Shown here: in pieces, positions 46,981 to 55,292 of the stretch
How the letters are laid out: every line of letters starts with the position of its first letter
Numbering within the stretch: position 1 is the first letter of the stretch
Assembly: GCF_000429765.1 (NCBI RefSeq)
Contig: NZ_AUCM01000013.1
Coordinates: 1-64,000 of the forward strand
Direction: 5' to 3'
Source of the DNA: Gemmobacter nectariphilus DSM 15620
Lineage (GTDB): Bacteria; Pseudomonadota; Alphaproteobacteria; Rhodobacterales; Rhodobacteraceae
DNA: 64,000 nt
Position numbers and translations under genes: made by a program
Notes under the pieces: generated by a model
Database searches by the model: none
The model's input: the letters and a program-made list of their open reading frames with translations, nothing else
Told to the model about the DNA's origin: nothing

Positions 46981-47850
46981 TTACAGCCCGTTGACCGGCA
47001 CCTTGAGATAGCTGATGCCGTTATCCTCGGGCTCGGGCATCTGGCCTGCGCGCATGTTCACCTGAAGCGAGGGGATGATCAGCTTGGGCATGGCCAGCTG
47101 GGCATCGCGTTCGGTGCGCATGCGGATGAAATCCTCGCGCGACTTGCCGGCGCCGATATGCTTGTTCAGCCGCTTTTGCGCGCCGACCGTGGTTTCCCAG
47201 GCGTATTGGTCGCGCCCTTCGGCCTTGTAGTCGTGGCAGACGAAGATCCGCGTATCATCCGGCAGGGCCAGGATTTTCTGGATCGAATCCCACATGGTTT
47301 CTGCCGAGCCGCCAGGAAAGTCGCAGCGCGCCGTGCCGAAATCGGGCATGAACAGCGTGTCCCCGACAAAGGCCGCGTCCCCGATCACATAGGTCAGGCA
47401 GGCCGGGGTATGGCCCGGGGTGTGCAGCACATCGCCGCGCAGCTGGCCAATGTGAAAACTGTCGCCTTCCTTGAACAGCTGGTCGAACTGGCTGCCATCG
47501 CGCTGAAAGCGGGTGCCCTCGTTGAAGATCTTGCCGAAGGTGTCCTGCACCACGGTGATCTTTTCGCCAATCCCGATCTTGCCGCCCAGGCGTTCCTGCA
47601 GATAGGGCGCGGCCGACAGGTGATCGGCGTGAACATGGGTTTCCAGGATCCAGGCAACCTCCAGCCCTTCCTTCTGGATGAAGTCCACCACAGCATCGGC
47701 CGAGCGCGTATCGGTATGGCCCGAGGCATAGTCGAAATCGAGCACCGAATCGACGATGGCGCAGGCACGGCCGGCAGGTTCCTGCACGACATAGGTGATG
47801 GTGTTGGTCGCTTCGTCAAAGAAGGCGTGGATTTTCGGGGTCATGGTCAT
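46981..47850 (-). CDS. Blh-like metallo-beta-lactamase-fold persulfide dioxygenase
   Basis: 289 residues from the ATG at 47850 (a second ATG two codons on is possible). Metal ligands are THVHADHLSAAPY, HTPGHTP, the aspartate in FVGDTLFMPD and the histidine in VCHDY. It resembles ETHE1/Blh enzymes, which oxidise glutathione persulfide to sulfite. It heads the operon with the pmpAB-like transporter and DUF442 carrier, a layout typical of the sulfide-responsive bigR/sqrR regulon. The regulator gene itself is not in the window. Confidence 0.85.
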   Translation of the reverse strand: MTMTPKIHAFFDEATNTITYVVQEPAGRACAIVDSVLDFDYASGHTDTRSADAVVDFIQKEGLEVAWILETHVHADHLSAAPYLQERLGGKIGIGEKITVVQDTFGKIFNEGTRFQRDGSQFDQLFKEGDSFHIGQLRGDVLHTPGHTPACLTYVIGDAAFVGDTLFMPDFGTARCDFPGGSAETMWDSIQKILALPDDTRIFVCHDYKAEGRDQYAWETTVGAQKRLNKHIGAGKSREDFIRMRTERDAQLAMPKLIIPSLQVNMRAGQMPEPEDNGISYLKVPVNGL

Positions 47851-47896
47851 GGCCTCGTGGGTTGCGTTGCGGCCAATATGCGCTTCCTGAAGATAT

Positions 47897-47912
47897 ATTT
47901 CAAGATTTGAAT
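47897..47912. promoter_or_regulatory. SqrR/BigR-like operator candidate
   Basis: ATTT-CAAGATTT-GAAT fits, with one mismatch, the ATTC-N8-GAAT pattern that I recall for SqrR/BigR sulfide-responsive repressors. It contains the 5-bp inverted repeat TTCAA-GAT-TTGAA. It lies 46 bases upstream of the Blh-like start, in an AT-rich patch of an otherwise GC-rich region. Confidence 0.5.
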
Positions 47913-47931
47913 ATGAAATTTGTGATCCCGA

Positions 47932-47945
47932 TTGACATGCGTCAA
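47932..47945. promoter_or_regulatory. FNR/CRP-family box
   Basis: TTGAC-ATGC-GTCAA is a perfect dyad of the FNR/Dnr type (TTGAT/C-N4-A/GTCAA). It is centred about 58 bases before the TraR/DksA start and 19 bases from the sulfide-type operator. FnrL/NnrR-type control is plausible for either divergent gene. Confidence 0.55.
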
Positions 47946-47996
47946 GGCAGCAACAGGCGTATGCTGCCAGCGTTGTCGCAGCAAAGGGAGACCGCG

Positions 47997-48314
47997 ATGA
48001 CGACGAATGCCGAGCGCAAATCCATGCTGGAAGGCCGTCTGGCCACGCTGAGAACCCGGCTTCAAGGGATTGAACACGAGCTGAGTTCCCACCAGTCCAA
48101 GGATTGGGAAGACATGGCGATCGAGCAGGAAACCGATGAGGTCCTTGAAGGCATGGGCCATTCGGGTTTGCAGGAAATGCGCCAGATCGAATCCGCCCTG
48201 CAACGTATGGCCGATGGCGACTATGGCTATTGCACGAAATGCGGGGCCGAGATTGCCAACGAACGTCTGGATGCGCTGCCGCATACGCCGTTCTGCCGCA
48301 ATTGTGCGCCCTGA
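47997..48314 (+). CDS. TraR/DksA-family zinc-finger protein
   Basis: 105 residues. GCAAAGGGAGACC precedes the ATG. A helical N-terminal region is followed by the C4 zinc finger CTKCGAEIANERLDALPHTP and CRNC. The coiled-coil is much shorter than in DksA, matching small TraR/DksA2-like proteins that bind RNA polymerase without ppGpp. It is divergent from the sulfur operon with an FNR-type box in the spacer, so oxygen or NO control is likely. Confidence 0.85.
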   Translation: MTTNAERKSMLEGRLATLRTRLQGIEHELSSHQSKDWEDMAIEQETDEVLEGMGHSGLQEMRQIESALQRMADGDYGYCTKCGAEIANERLDALPHTPFCRNCAP

Positions 48315-48362
48315 CGGGGTACAGCGCGCGCCTTGCGGGCACCGCACAAGGGAGGAAGACCG

Positions 48363-48554
48363 ATGACACCGAAAGAGTTGAGTGATCGCATGGCTGAACT
48401 TGCCCAACGTGCCGCCCGCCTGTCGCAGGGCGATCCTGCGCTCGAGGCGCTGCGCGCCGAGCTGGAGGCGCTCTCGCAGCTGTTGCCCGCCTCGGCCGGC
48501 CCGGATCGGGCCGATCAGGTGGTGGACGATCTGTTCGACAACATGCCTGTGTAA
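48363..48554 (+). CDS. Small acidic helical protein, unknown
   Basis: 63 residues, MTPKELSDRMAELAQRAARL..., preceded by GGGAGGAAG. Leu/Ala-rich helices end VVDDLFDNMPV. No family known. It lies 48 bases after the TraR/DksA gene and is probably co-transcribed with it. Confidence 0.6.
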   Translation: MTPKELSDRMAELAQRAARLSQGDPALEALRAELEALSQLLPASAGPDRADQVVDDLFDNMPV

Positions 48555-48626
48555 CTGACGCGGCGGCCTTGCCAAACCGCCCCCTGCACCTGTTAATGCC
48601 CTCGAACTTGATTTGGAGGGCCGGGG

Positions 48627-50714
48627 ATGGCGGAAGCGGTGCGTCTGGAACGCGAGGGCGAGGTTGCGGTGCTGGTGATAGACAGCCCGCCGGTGAATGC
48701 GCTGGGTCTGGCGGTGCGTGCCGGTCTGGCCGACGGGATCGCGGCTGCGGCTGCCGATGATGCCGTCAAGGCCATCGTGATCCGCGCCGACGGGCGCACG
48801 TTTCCGGCAGGCGCCGACATTTCCGAATTCGGCAAGCCCCCGCAAGACCCCTGGCTGCCCGAAGTGTGCAACCAGATCGAGGCCTGCGCCAAGCCGGTGA
48901 TCGCCGCCCTGCATGGCACCGCCCTTGGTGGCGGGTTCGAGGTGGCGCTATCCGCGCATTGGCGCATCGCGCTGGCCTCGGCCAAGGTGGGCCTGCCGGA
49001 AGTGACGCTGGGCATTCTGCCCGGCGCAGGCGGCACGCAGCGCACCCCGCGGCTGATCGGCGCCGAACAGGCGCTGGACATGATGATTTCGGGCAAGCCG
49101 GTGGCGGCTGCCAAGGCGCTGGCCATGGGTCTCTTGGACGAGGTGGTCGAGGATGACCTGCCCGGCGCTGCCCTGCGCCTTGCCCGCAAGCTGATCGCCG
49201 AAGGCGCCGCCCCGCGCCCCACGCGCGAGCGGCGCGACGGGATGCGCGATGCGGTGGCCTATGAGGCTGCCGTTGCCGCCGCCCGCAAGGCGCAGGCGTC
49301 GAACCGTCTGCCAGGCCCGCGCCGCATCGTCGATTGCGTCGAGGCCGCGCTGCTGCTGCCCTTCGATCAGGGGCTGCAATACGAACGCGCGGCGTTCTCG
49401 GAACTGGTAGGCTCGCCCGAGGCGGCGGGCCTGCGCCATGCCTTCTTTTCCGAACGCCGGGCGGCGAAGATGCCCGAGGCCAAGGCCGCCGCGCGCCCGC
49501 TTGCCAAGGTTGCGGTGGTCGGTGGCGGCTTGATGGGGGCGGGCATCGCCTATGCCTGCCTCTCGGCGGGCTATACCGTCTCGCTGATGGACCGCGACCG
49601 CGAAGGTCTGGCCCGCGGGCTGGAGCGGATCGCCAAGCTGCAGGAAGGCGCGGTGGACAAGGGCCGCATGACGGCCGCACAGCGCGAGGCCGACTGGGCG
49701 CGGCTTTCGGGCGTCATGGACATGGCGCAGCTCGCCGATGCCGATCTGGCGATCGAGGCAGTGTTCGAGGATTTCGACGTCAAGGCCGATGTGCTGCGCG
49801 GTCTTGATGCGGTGCTCAAGCCTGGTGCGGTGCTGGCGACCAACACCTCGTATCTGGATGTTGACGCGCTGGCCACTGTCACCTCGCGTCCGGCAGATGT
49901 GGTGGGGCTGCACTTCTTCTCGCCCGCCCATGTGATGCGGCTGCTGGAGATTGTCGTCGGCAAGGCAACGGCCCCCGAGGCGGTGGCCACGGGTCTTGCC
50001 CTGGCCAAGAAGCTGGGCAAGGTCGCGGTGCGTTCGGGCGTGTGCGACGGGTTCATCGGCAACCGCATCCTGACTGCCTATCGTCAGGTCTCCGAATTCC
50101 TGATCGAGGATGGCGCGACGCCCTCGCAGGTTGACCGTGCGATGCGCGCCTTCGGGATGCCGCTGGGGCCGTTCGAAGTGTCGGACATGGCGGGCCTGCA
50201 GATCGCCTGGGCCCGGCGCAAGCGCCTTGCGGCCACCCGCGATCCGGCCAGGCGCTATGTGGCCGTGGCCGACCGGCTGTGCGAGGCCGGGCGCTTTGGC
50301 CAGTCGACCGGCAAGGGGTGGTATCGCTACGAGGGGCGCAAGCCGGTCGAGGACCCGGAGGTTCTGGCCATCATCGAGGCCGAGCGCGCGGCCAAGGGGA
50401 TCACCGCCCGCAGCTTTACCGACGACGAGATCGCAACCCGTCTGCTGGTTGCCATGGCCAACGAGGGGGCCAAGATCCTTGCTGAAGGGATCGCGCTGCG
50501 GCCCTCGGACATCGATGTGGTCAAGCTGTTCGGCTATGGCTTCCCGCGCTGGGAAGGTGGGCCGATGCACTGGGCGGACCGCTTCGGCATCCTGCAGCTG
50601 AAGAACGCTGTGCTGGACTATGCGTCGCAGGCCCCGGATTTCTGGCAGGTGGCGCCCAACCTTGACGAGATGATCGTCAATGGCACCCGCTTTGCCGATC
50701 TGAACGAGGGGTAA
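48627..50714 (+). CDS. Bifunctional enoyl-CoA hydratase/3-hydroxyacyl-CoA dehydrogenase
   Basis: 695 residues, the FadB/FadJ architecture of fatty-acid beta-oxidation. The crotonase domain (1-190) has GTALGGGFEVALSAHWRIA and GLPEVTLGILPGAGGTQR. The Rossmann dehydrogenase (about 295-480) has VAVVGGGLMGAGIAYACLS and the catalytic histidine in GLHFFSPAHVMRLLEIV. C-terminal helical repeats include GYGFPRWEGGPMHWAD. No thiolase gene adjoins it, so its partner is elsewhere. GGAGGGCC precedes the ATG. Confidence 0.92.
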   Translation: MAEAVRLEREGEVAVLVIDSPPVNALGLAVRAGLADGIAAAAADDAVKAIVIRADGRTFPAGADISEFGKPPQDPWLPEVCNQIEACAKPVIAALHGTALGGGFEVALSAHWRIALASAKVGLPEVTLGILPGAGGTQRTPRLIGAEQALDMMISGKPVAAAKALAMGLLDEVVEDDLPGAALRLARKLIAEGAAPRPTRERRDGMRDAVAYEAAVAAARKAQASNRLPGPRRIVDCVEAALLLPFDQGLQYERAAFSELVGSPEAAGLRHAFFSERRAAKMPEAKAAARPLAKVAVVGGGLMGAGIAYACLSAGYTVSLMDRDREGLARGLERIAKLQEGAVDKGRMTAAQREADWARLSGVMDMAQLADADLAIEAVFEDFDVKADVLRGLDAVLKPGAVLATNTSYLDVDALATVTSRPADVVGLHFFSPAHVMRLLEIVVGKATAPEAVATGLALAKKLGKVAVRSGVCDGFIGNRILTAYRQVSEFLIEDGATPSQVDRAMRAFGMPLGPFEVSDMAGLQIAWARRKRLAATRDPARRYVAVADRLCEAGRFGQSTGKGWYRYEGRKPVEDPEVLAIIEAERAAKGITARSFTDDEIATRLLVAMANEGAKILAEGIALRPSDIDVVKLFGYGFPRWEGGPMHWADRFGILQLKNAVLDYASQAPDFWQVAPNLDEMIVNGTRFADLNEG

Positions 50715-51097
50715 GCTCCCGCACCCTCGGACCGCCCTGACGGGCGGCCCGAGGCTTTGGGCCGCGCGGCGCGCCATGGGCGCGCCGCGGTCGCCCACTG
50801 TGTTGGTCCATGTTCCCTGGGTTCCGAGGTCTTGCCCGAAGGGCAGGGCATAGGCCCCTGCACGCAGGGCGGTGGGCGCCTCGCTCGCAAGAGAGGCGCT
50901 GACCGCGCGCCCGCAGATGAGGGCGCGACCTTGAGGGCAGCGGGGGTGCCCTGCGATGCGCCCATGCGGTTCAAAGCGTCTGGCCCGTATCAGGGTTTGC
51001 AGCCCCAAGGCGAGCCGGGTCTGATCCTGGCAATGGCGGCCAGGATCGGCAGGGGCCGGCCGATCCCGTCGGCGACCCTTTGCCTGTGCCCTCAGCC
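50715..51097. other. Intergenic region with GC-rich hairpins
   Basis: 383 bases. Just after the previous stop is a GGACCGCCCTGACGGGCGGCC hairpin (about 50731-50751) without a T-tract; a second near 50770-50792 is GGCGCGCCATGGGCGCGCC. No gene is recognised; open frames here lack ribosome sites. Confidence 0.4.
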
Positions 51098-51313
51098 TTA
51101 GCCCAGCAGCAGCGCCGCGACGACCGCCCCAAGCCCGAGTGCCGACAGGGCAAAGGCGCCAAGGTTCACCGCGACCACGCGGCGCAGGGTTGCCTTCATC
51201 GCCTCGTCGTCCAGCTTGCGCCGCCGGGCCTGACTGACGGTGACGATGCACCAGACGATGCCCGCCAGCCCTGCCAGCGTCATGGCCGCTCCGATCCAGA
51301 TCAGCGCCTGCAT
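51098..51313 (-). CDS. Small two-helix membrane protein
   Basis: 71 residues from the ATG at 51313. Two membrane segments (about 4-24 and 47-70) flank a basic loop, SQARRRKLDDEAMKATLRR. The pattern is common in short uncharacterised alphaproteobacterial membrane proteins. It converges with the bifunctional enzyme gene and is divergent from gapR. Confidence 0.6.
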   Translation of the reverse strand: MQALIWIGAAMTLAGLAGIVWCIVTVSQARRRKLDDEAMKATLRRVVAVNLGAFALSALGLGAVVAALLLG

Positions 51314-51484
51314 TCTGTCATCCCTCTGCCACAGCCATCTTGCCGCCTGACAGATCAAGCGGGCGCGGGATCATCTGCCCGCTGCCCGGCGGGGTCTACC
51401 CTTGTCCGCCGGTGTCTGGCAAGGCGCCTTGAACCGCCGCGCCCGCAACGGTAGGACAGGGCAAACCATCAGAACGAGGCTGAC

Positions 51485-51739
51485 ATGAGCAACCCGACCG
51501 ATGCCTATGCCGTCACCGCCGACGAGCTGCGCCAGTTCATCGAACGCGCCGAACAGCTTGCTGCGGAAAAGAAGGACATCGCCGAACAGGAAAAGGAACT
51601 GTTCGCCGAGGCCAAGGGGCGCGGCTATGACACCAAGGTGATGAAAAAGGTGATCGCGCTGCGCAAGCGCAAGCCCGATGACATTGCCGAGGAAGACGCG
51701 ATCCTTGACATGTACAAGGCCGCGCTCGGGATGGGCTGA
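51485..51739 (+). CDS. gapR: GapR (DUF2312) chromosome-organising protein
   Basis: 84 residues, nearly all helical. VTADELRQFIERAEQLAAEK and FAEAKGRGYDTKVMKKVIAL with KPDDIAEEDAILDMYKAALG are diagnostic of GapR. In Caulobacter it binds overtwisted AT-rich DNA ahead of replication and transcription and stimulates topoisomerases. It is a monocistronic gene followed by a terminator. Confidence 0.93.
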   Translation: MSNPTDAYAVTADELRQFIERAEQLAAEKKDIAEQEKELFAEAKGRGYDTKVMKKVIALRKRKPDDIAEEDAILDMYKAALGMG

Positions 51740-51812
51740 ACGGCCGGCGTTTGCGCCTGTCGGGGACCGGCCCGATCAAGGTGCCCACCCGGCACCCCCT
51801 GGTGTCCAAAAT

Positions 51813-51845
51813 GCAAAGGCGGTCTCTTGCGGGGCCGCCTTTTGC
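51813..51845 (+). terminator. Rho-independent terminator after gapR
   Basis: Stem GCAAAGGCGG / CCGCCTTTTGC around a 12-base loop, with a T-run inside the 3' arm. It lies between the convergent gapR and capsule-export genes and could serve both directions. Confidence 0.7.
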
Positions 51846-51933
51846 AATCCGGGTGCCCGCGCAAGGGCAGAGCCCTGGCTCTGCGCTTGCGCCGCGCCGT
51901 CCTGCTCTCGATGGGCAGGACGGCGCGGGCCTG

Positions 51934-53604
51934 TCAGTTCGAGACCTGCTCGCGCAGGATCGAGGCGGTCAGCGCGATCATCAGATAGAGCCCGGCAAAG
52001 ATCAGCAGCGCGACCGAGGTATTCTCGAATGCCCGCGGATAGCTGGGCACATCCGGAGCGACCGGCGCCACGGCAAGCGACAGATAGCGCTGCTGGCGGT
52101 TCGCCTCGATCCGGGCGATTTCGAGCTGTTGGGCAGCCTGCGTCAACAGAAGCTGGCGCGTCTGCACATCGGCCTCGGCCACCAGAAGTTCCGACTGCAC
52201 CTTGGCCAGCGACCGCCCGCCCGCGCCATCCTGGGTCAGGCGGGCGCGCAGATTGGCGATTTCCTGCTCCAGCGTCGCGACGCGGCGCTGCACGGGTTCC
52301 ACCCGCGCCCTGTTCGGGCTGGAGTTCGACAGCATCTGCGCAAGCGCCAGCCGTTCCTGGGTCAGCTGGGTTTCCAGCGCGGTGATCTGGCTGGACAGCA
52401 GGGTGATTTCCACCTCGCTGGACAGAACCTTGTTGCGTTCCTGCAATTCCACCACGCGCTGCTGAGCGGCCATCAGCTTGGCCTCGGCATCGTCATAGCT
52501 TTCGCGCGCGCCCTTCATCTGGTCGGTGCGCAGCCGTTCCGACAGGTGGTTCACCTGTTCCTCGGCATAGTGGATCAGCTCGCGGCTCCAGGCGGCCGAC
52601 AGATCGGGCGTCGGGGCCGACACCTCCATCTTGATGATCCCTTCGGTCTGGTCATACGAGATCTGCATGGTCTTCTTGTAGATTTTGTAGGCCGCCTCGA
52701 TCGAATTGGGATCTTGCAATCGCTGCAGCGGATCGACCGAGGGATCGGCGAAATGGCGCCGGAACCCGACCGCCTGATCCAGCCGCAGCATGGCATCGCG
52801 CGATTGCAGATAGCCCTGCACGGCGATCGAATCCTGCGATGTGGCGAATTGCGTGCCCGAGAACAGCCCGCCAAGCCCGCCTGCGGCCGGGCTTTCGGCC
52901 TGCTGGATCACGAATTCCGAACGCGTGGCATACATCGGCGTGGCGATGACGGTATAATAGATGGCGGCGATCAGCGTCGGCAGCCCGACGAACACCGCCA
53001 GCCGCGCCCACAGCAGCAGCATCCGCCGCCGCCGCCTGCGGCCGATATCGCGTTGAATCCGTTCGATATCCGACACCGGGTTCGGGCGTTCCATCCGCAC
53101 CTCGGGCGAGGGCAACTGGGTCGGGCTGGCCGTCTGCGGCAGGTTCGCATCCTGCGGCACCTGGGTCAGGGCGCGCGATCCGCCCGGCACCTCGGCGCTG
53201 GCCCCGGCGGTCACCATATCCAGCACGCTGCTGCGCCCGAACGGATCGATCCCGGCCTTGCGCAGCAGGCGCACGGCATCGAAATCCGATGTGGCAGGAA
53301 GCTGGTATTTCTCGGCCATGCGGCGGGCCAGGCGCAATTGCCGGCCCGTCAGCCCCTCGCGCCGGATGGCGTCGATTTCGGCATCTTGTGCCAGATCCTG
53401 CGGCGCCGTCACCTCGCCGGTCGTGGCCGCAGGCGTTGCCTTGCCGGCGGTCGGAAAGGCCTCGGGGCCAAAGCCATCGTCTTGCGGCTCCAGCAGGGCA
53501 GAGGGGTCGTCTATGGGGCGGGCCTTGCCGGTTGGCGACCCGGTTGGCGACAACGAGACCGGCAGGCGGATGCGGAACCGGGTGGCCTTAGGCATGGTAG
53601 TCAT
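51934..53604 (-). CDS. Capsule polysaccharide export inner-membrane protein (KpsE/CtrB/BexC-like)
   Basis: 556 residues from the ATG at 53604 (MTTMPKATRF); an ATG at 53595 is equally possible. A long disordered, acidic N-terminus (about 190 residues) carries a small helical motif (GLTGRQLRLARRMAEKYQLP) before the first membrane segment (LLLWARLAVFVGLPTLIAAI). A periplasmic coiled-coil (about 350-500) and a second membrane segment near the C-terminus follow. This is the polysaccharide co-polymerase/adaptor of ABC-dependent capsule export. Its start overlaps the end of the ATPase gene. Confidence 0.8.
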   Translation of the reverse strand: MTTMPKATRFRIRLPVSLSPTGSPTGKARPIDDPSALLEPQDDGFGPEAFPTAGKATPAATTGEVTAPQDLAQDAEIDAIRREGLTGRQLRLARRMAEKYQLPATSDFDAVRLLRKAGIDPFGRSSVLDMVTAGASAEVPGGSRALTQVPQDANLPQTASPTQLPSPEVRMERPNPVSDIERIQRDIGRRRRRRMLLLWARLAVFVGLPTLIAAIYYTVIATPMYATRSEFVIQQAESPAAGGLGGLFSGTQFATSQDSIAVQGYLQSRDAMLRLDQAVGFRRHFADPSVDPLQRLQDPNSIEAAYKIYKKTMQISYDQTEGIIKMEVSAPTPDLSAAWSRELIHYAEEQVNHLSERLRTDQMKGARESYDDAEAKLMAAQQRVVELQERNKVLSSEVEITLLSSQITALETQLTQERLALAQMLSNSSPNRARVEPVQRRVATLEQEIANLRARLTQDGAGGRSLAKVQSELLVAEADVQTRQLLLTQAAQQLEIARIEANRQQRYLSLAVAPVAPDVPSYPRAFENTSVALLIFAGLYLMIALTASILREQVSN

Positions 53605-54244
53605 AGAGCCGCTTAGCCTCTTCCAGGGAATCGAACATGACAAGCTGCCCGTTCATCAGCACGGCGGCCGATCGGCAGAATTTTTCCAGCGTCTGCGCCT
53701 GATGCGAGACGATCACAACGGTCGCGCTTTTCAGCCGGTCGCGCAGGATCGACCCGGCCTTGCGGTTGAAATTGACATCGGTGGTCGAGGGCATCCCCTC
53801 GTCGATCAGGTAGATGTCGAATTCCATCGCCAGCATCAGCGCAAAGGAAAACCGCGCCCGCATCCCCTGGCTGTAGGTGCCGACCGGCATGTCGAAATAT
53901 TCGGCAATGTCGCACAGCCAGCGGCAGAACGCCTCGACATAGTCGGGATCAAGGCCATACAGCCGCGCGATATAGCGGGAATTTTCCGTCGCCGTATGCC
54001 GGTTGACCACCCCGCCCATGAACCCCAGCGGAAAGCTGATCCGGCTGGTGCGGGTGATCTTGCCTTCGTCCGGCTTTTCAAGGCCGGCCATCATGTTGAT
54101 GATCGTCGTCTTGCCGGTGCCGTTTGGCGCCAGGATGCCCAGCGAATTGCCAAGCTCGACCCGGAAGGAGGCACGGTCAAGGATCACCTTGCGCGACTTG
54201 CCGGTCCAGAAACTCTTTGAAACTGATTCGAACTCGATCATCAT
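53588..54244 (-). CDS. Capsule polysaccharide ABC exporter ATPase (KpsT/CtrD-like)
   Basis: 218 residues. Walker A reads APNGTGKTT (Ala in place of the first Gly), followed by the KpsT-type signature YSQGMRARFSFALML and Walker B IYLIDEGMPSTTD. Family members power transfer of a lipid-linked polysaccharide across the inner membrane. GGAGCAGC precedes the ATG at 54244. The KpsM-type permease that it must pair with is not in the window, which is unusual since kpsM normally adjoins kpsT. Confidence 0.85.
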   Translation of the reverse strand: MMIEFESVSKSFWTGKSRKVILDRASFRVELGNSLGILAPNGTGKTTIINMMAGLEKPDEGKITRTSRISFPLGFMGGVVNRHTATENSRYIARLYGLDPDYVEAFCRWLCDIAEYFDMPVGTYSQGMRARFSFALMLAMEFDIYLIDEGMPSTTDVNFNRKAGSILRDRLKSATVVIVSHQAQTLEKFCRSAAVLMNGQLVMFDSLEEAKRLYDYHA

Positions 54245-54450
54245 GCTGCTCCGGGCTTGTTGCCGGCCCGTTTCCTGTGACCTTTCTCACAGGTTTTCCT
54301 TGGCGCAGGGTTAATTGTCCAATGCGGCAGTATTAAGGCTTAGGCGGCCCGGGCGGGCAAGGGGGAACCGGCGCCCTGCGCGGCGCGATGGGTCTTGCGC
54401 CCGGCCCCAAGCCGGCCCTATGCCGGGGCAAGTGATCCAGGAGGCCCGCG

Positions 54451-55239
54451 ATGACCCCGCTCGATACCGCCCACGCAGCCATGCTGGCCGATCCCGACGA
54501 CGATGCGGCGCGGCTGCGCTATTATCGCACGCTGGCCGATGCCGAACTGTTCCTGCTGCTGGAGGACGAGCCGACGGGCGACTCCCTGTCCCCGCGCGTC
54601 TTCCCGCTGGAAGATGGCCCGGTGGTGCTGGCCTTCGATACCGAGGAACGGATGGCCGATTTTACGGGCGTTCCGGTGCCCTATGCGGCGCTGCCGGGGC
54701 GGGTGATCGTGTCACAATTGGCGGGGCAGGCGACCGGGCTTGGCCTTAATCTGGGATCGTCCGAAAGCGCCTGGCTGATGGGGGCCCATGCCATCGACTG
54801 GCTGAGCGGTGTGCTCGATCAGGCCCCGGCCGAGGCGCGCGGGCGCCCCGTGGCTGTCCATGCCCCGGGCGCACTGGAGCCCGAACTGGCCGAGGCGCTG
54901 GCGGTGGCGGTCTCGGGGGCGGGCGGGCTGGCGGTTGCGGCCGTCCTGGCCCAGGCGGCCTGGGCCGATGGAACGCGCGGCCTCTTGCTGGCCTGGCTGG
55001 GCGCCGGTGCGGGGGCAGAGCCGGCGCTGGCCCGTGCTTTGTCCGAGGCGCTGGCCTTTTCGGGGCTGGACCAGGCGTCGGTCGACATGGTGTTCCTGGC
55101 GCCCGATGATCCGGCCGCACGGCAGATCCTGTCGCTGGGCCAACCCCTTGCGCTGCCCGAGCCACCCGCCGCGCCCCCTGAACGCGCGCCGCCCACCCCC
55201 CCCGGCATGGACCCGGCCCGCCCGCCGCGCCTGCGCTAG
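54451..55239 (+). CDS. SseB-family N-terminal-domain protein
   Basis: 262 residues. The N-terminal half has the SseB-like pattern (MLADPDDDAARLRYYRTLAD, FLLLEDEPTG, VVLAFDTEERMADF). The C-terminal half is Ala-rich and ends in a proline-rich tail (PPAAPPERAPPTPPGMDPAR). The function of SseB homologues outside Salmonella is unknown. The gene is monocistronic and divergent from the capsule ATPase. Confidence 0.7.
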   Translation: MTPLDTAHAAMLADPDDDAARLRYYRTLADAELFLLLEDEPTGDSLSPRVFPLEDGPVVLAFDTEERMADFTGVPVPYAALPGRVIVSQLAGQATGLGLNLGSSESAWLMGAHAIDWLSGVLDQAPAEARGRPVAVHAPGALEPELAEALAVAVSGAGGLAVAAVLAQAAWADGTRGLLLAWLGAGAGAEPALARALSEALAFSGLDQASVDMVFLAPDDPAARQILSLGQPLALPEPPAAPPERAPPTPPGMDPARPPRLR

Positions 55240-55292
55240 GGCTTGGCCTTTCCCCGCTGGCCGGTATTCTGGCGCAAAGAGGGGGGCGGATT

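Noticed and set aside
47932-47937. TTGACA as a -35 hexamer for the TraR/DksA gene
   Set aside because: No -10 at suitable spacing; the hexamer is better read as part of the perfect TTGAC-N4-GTCAA dyad.
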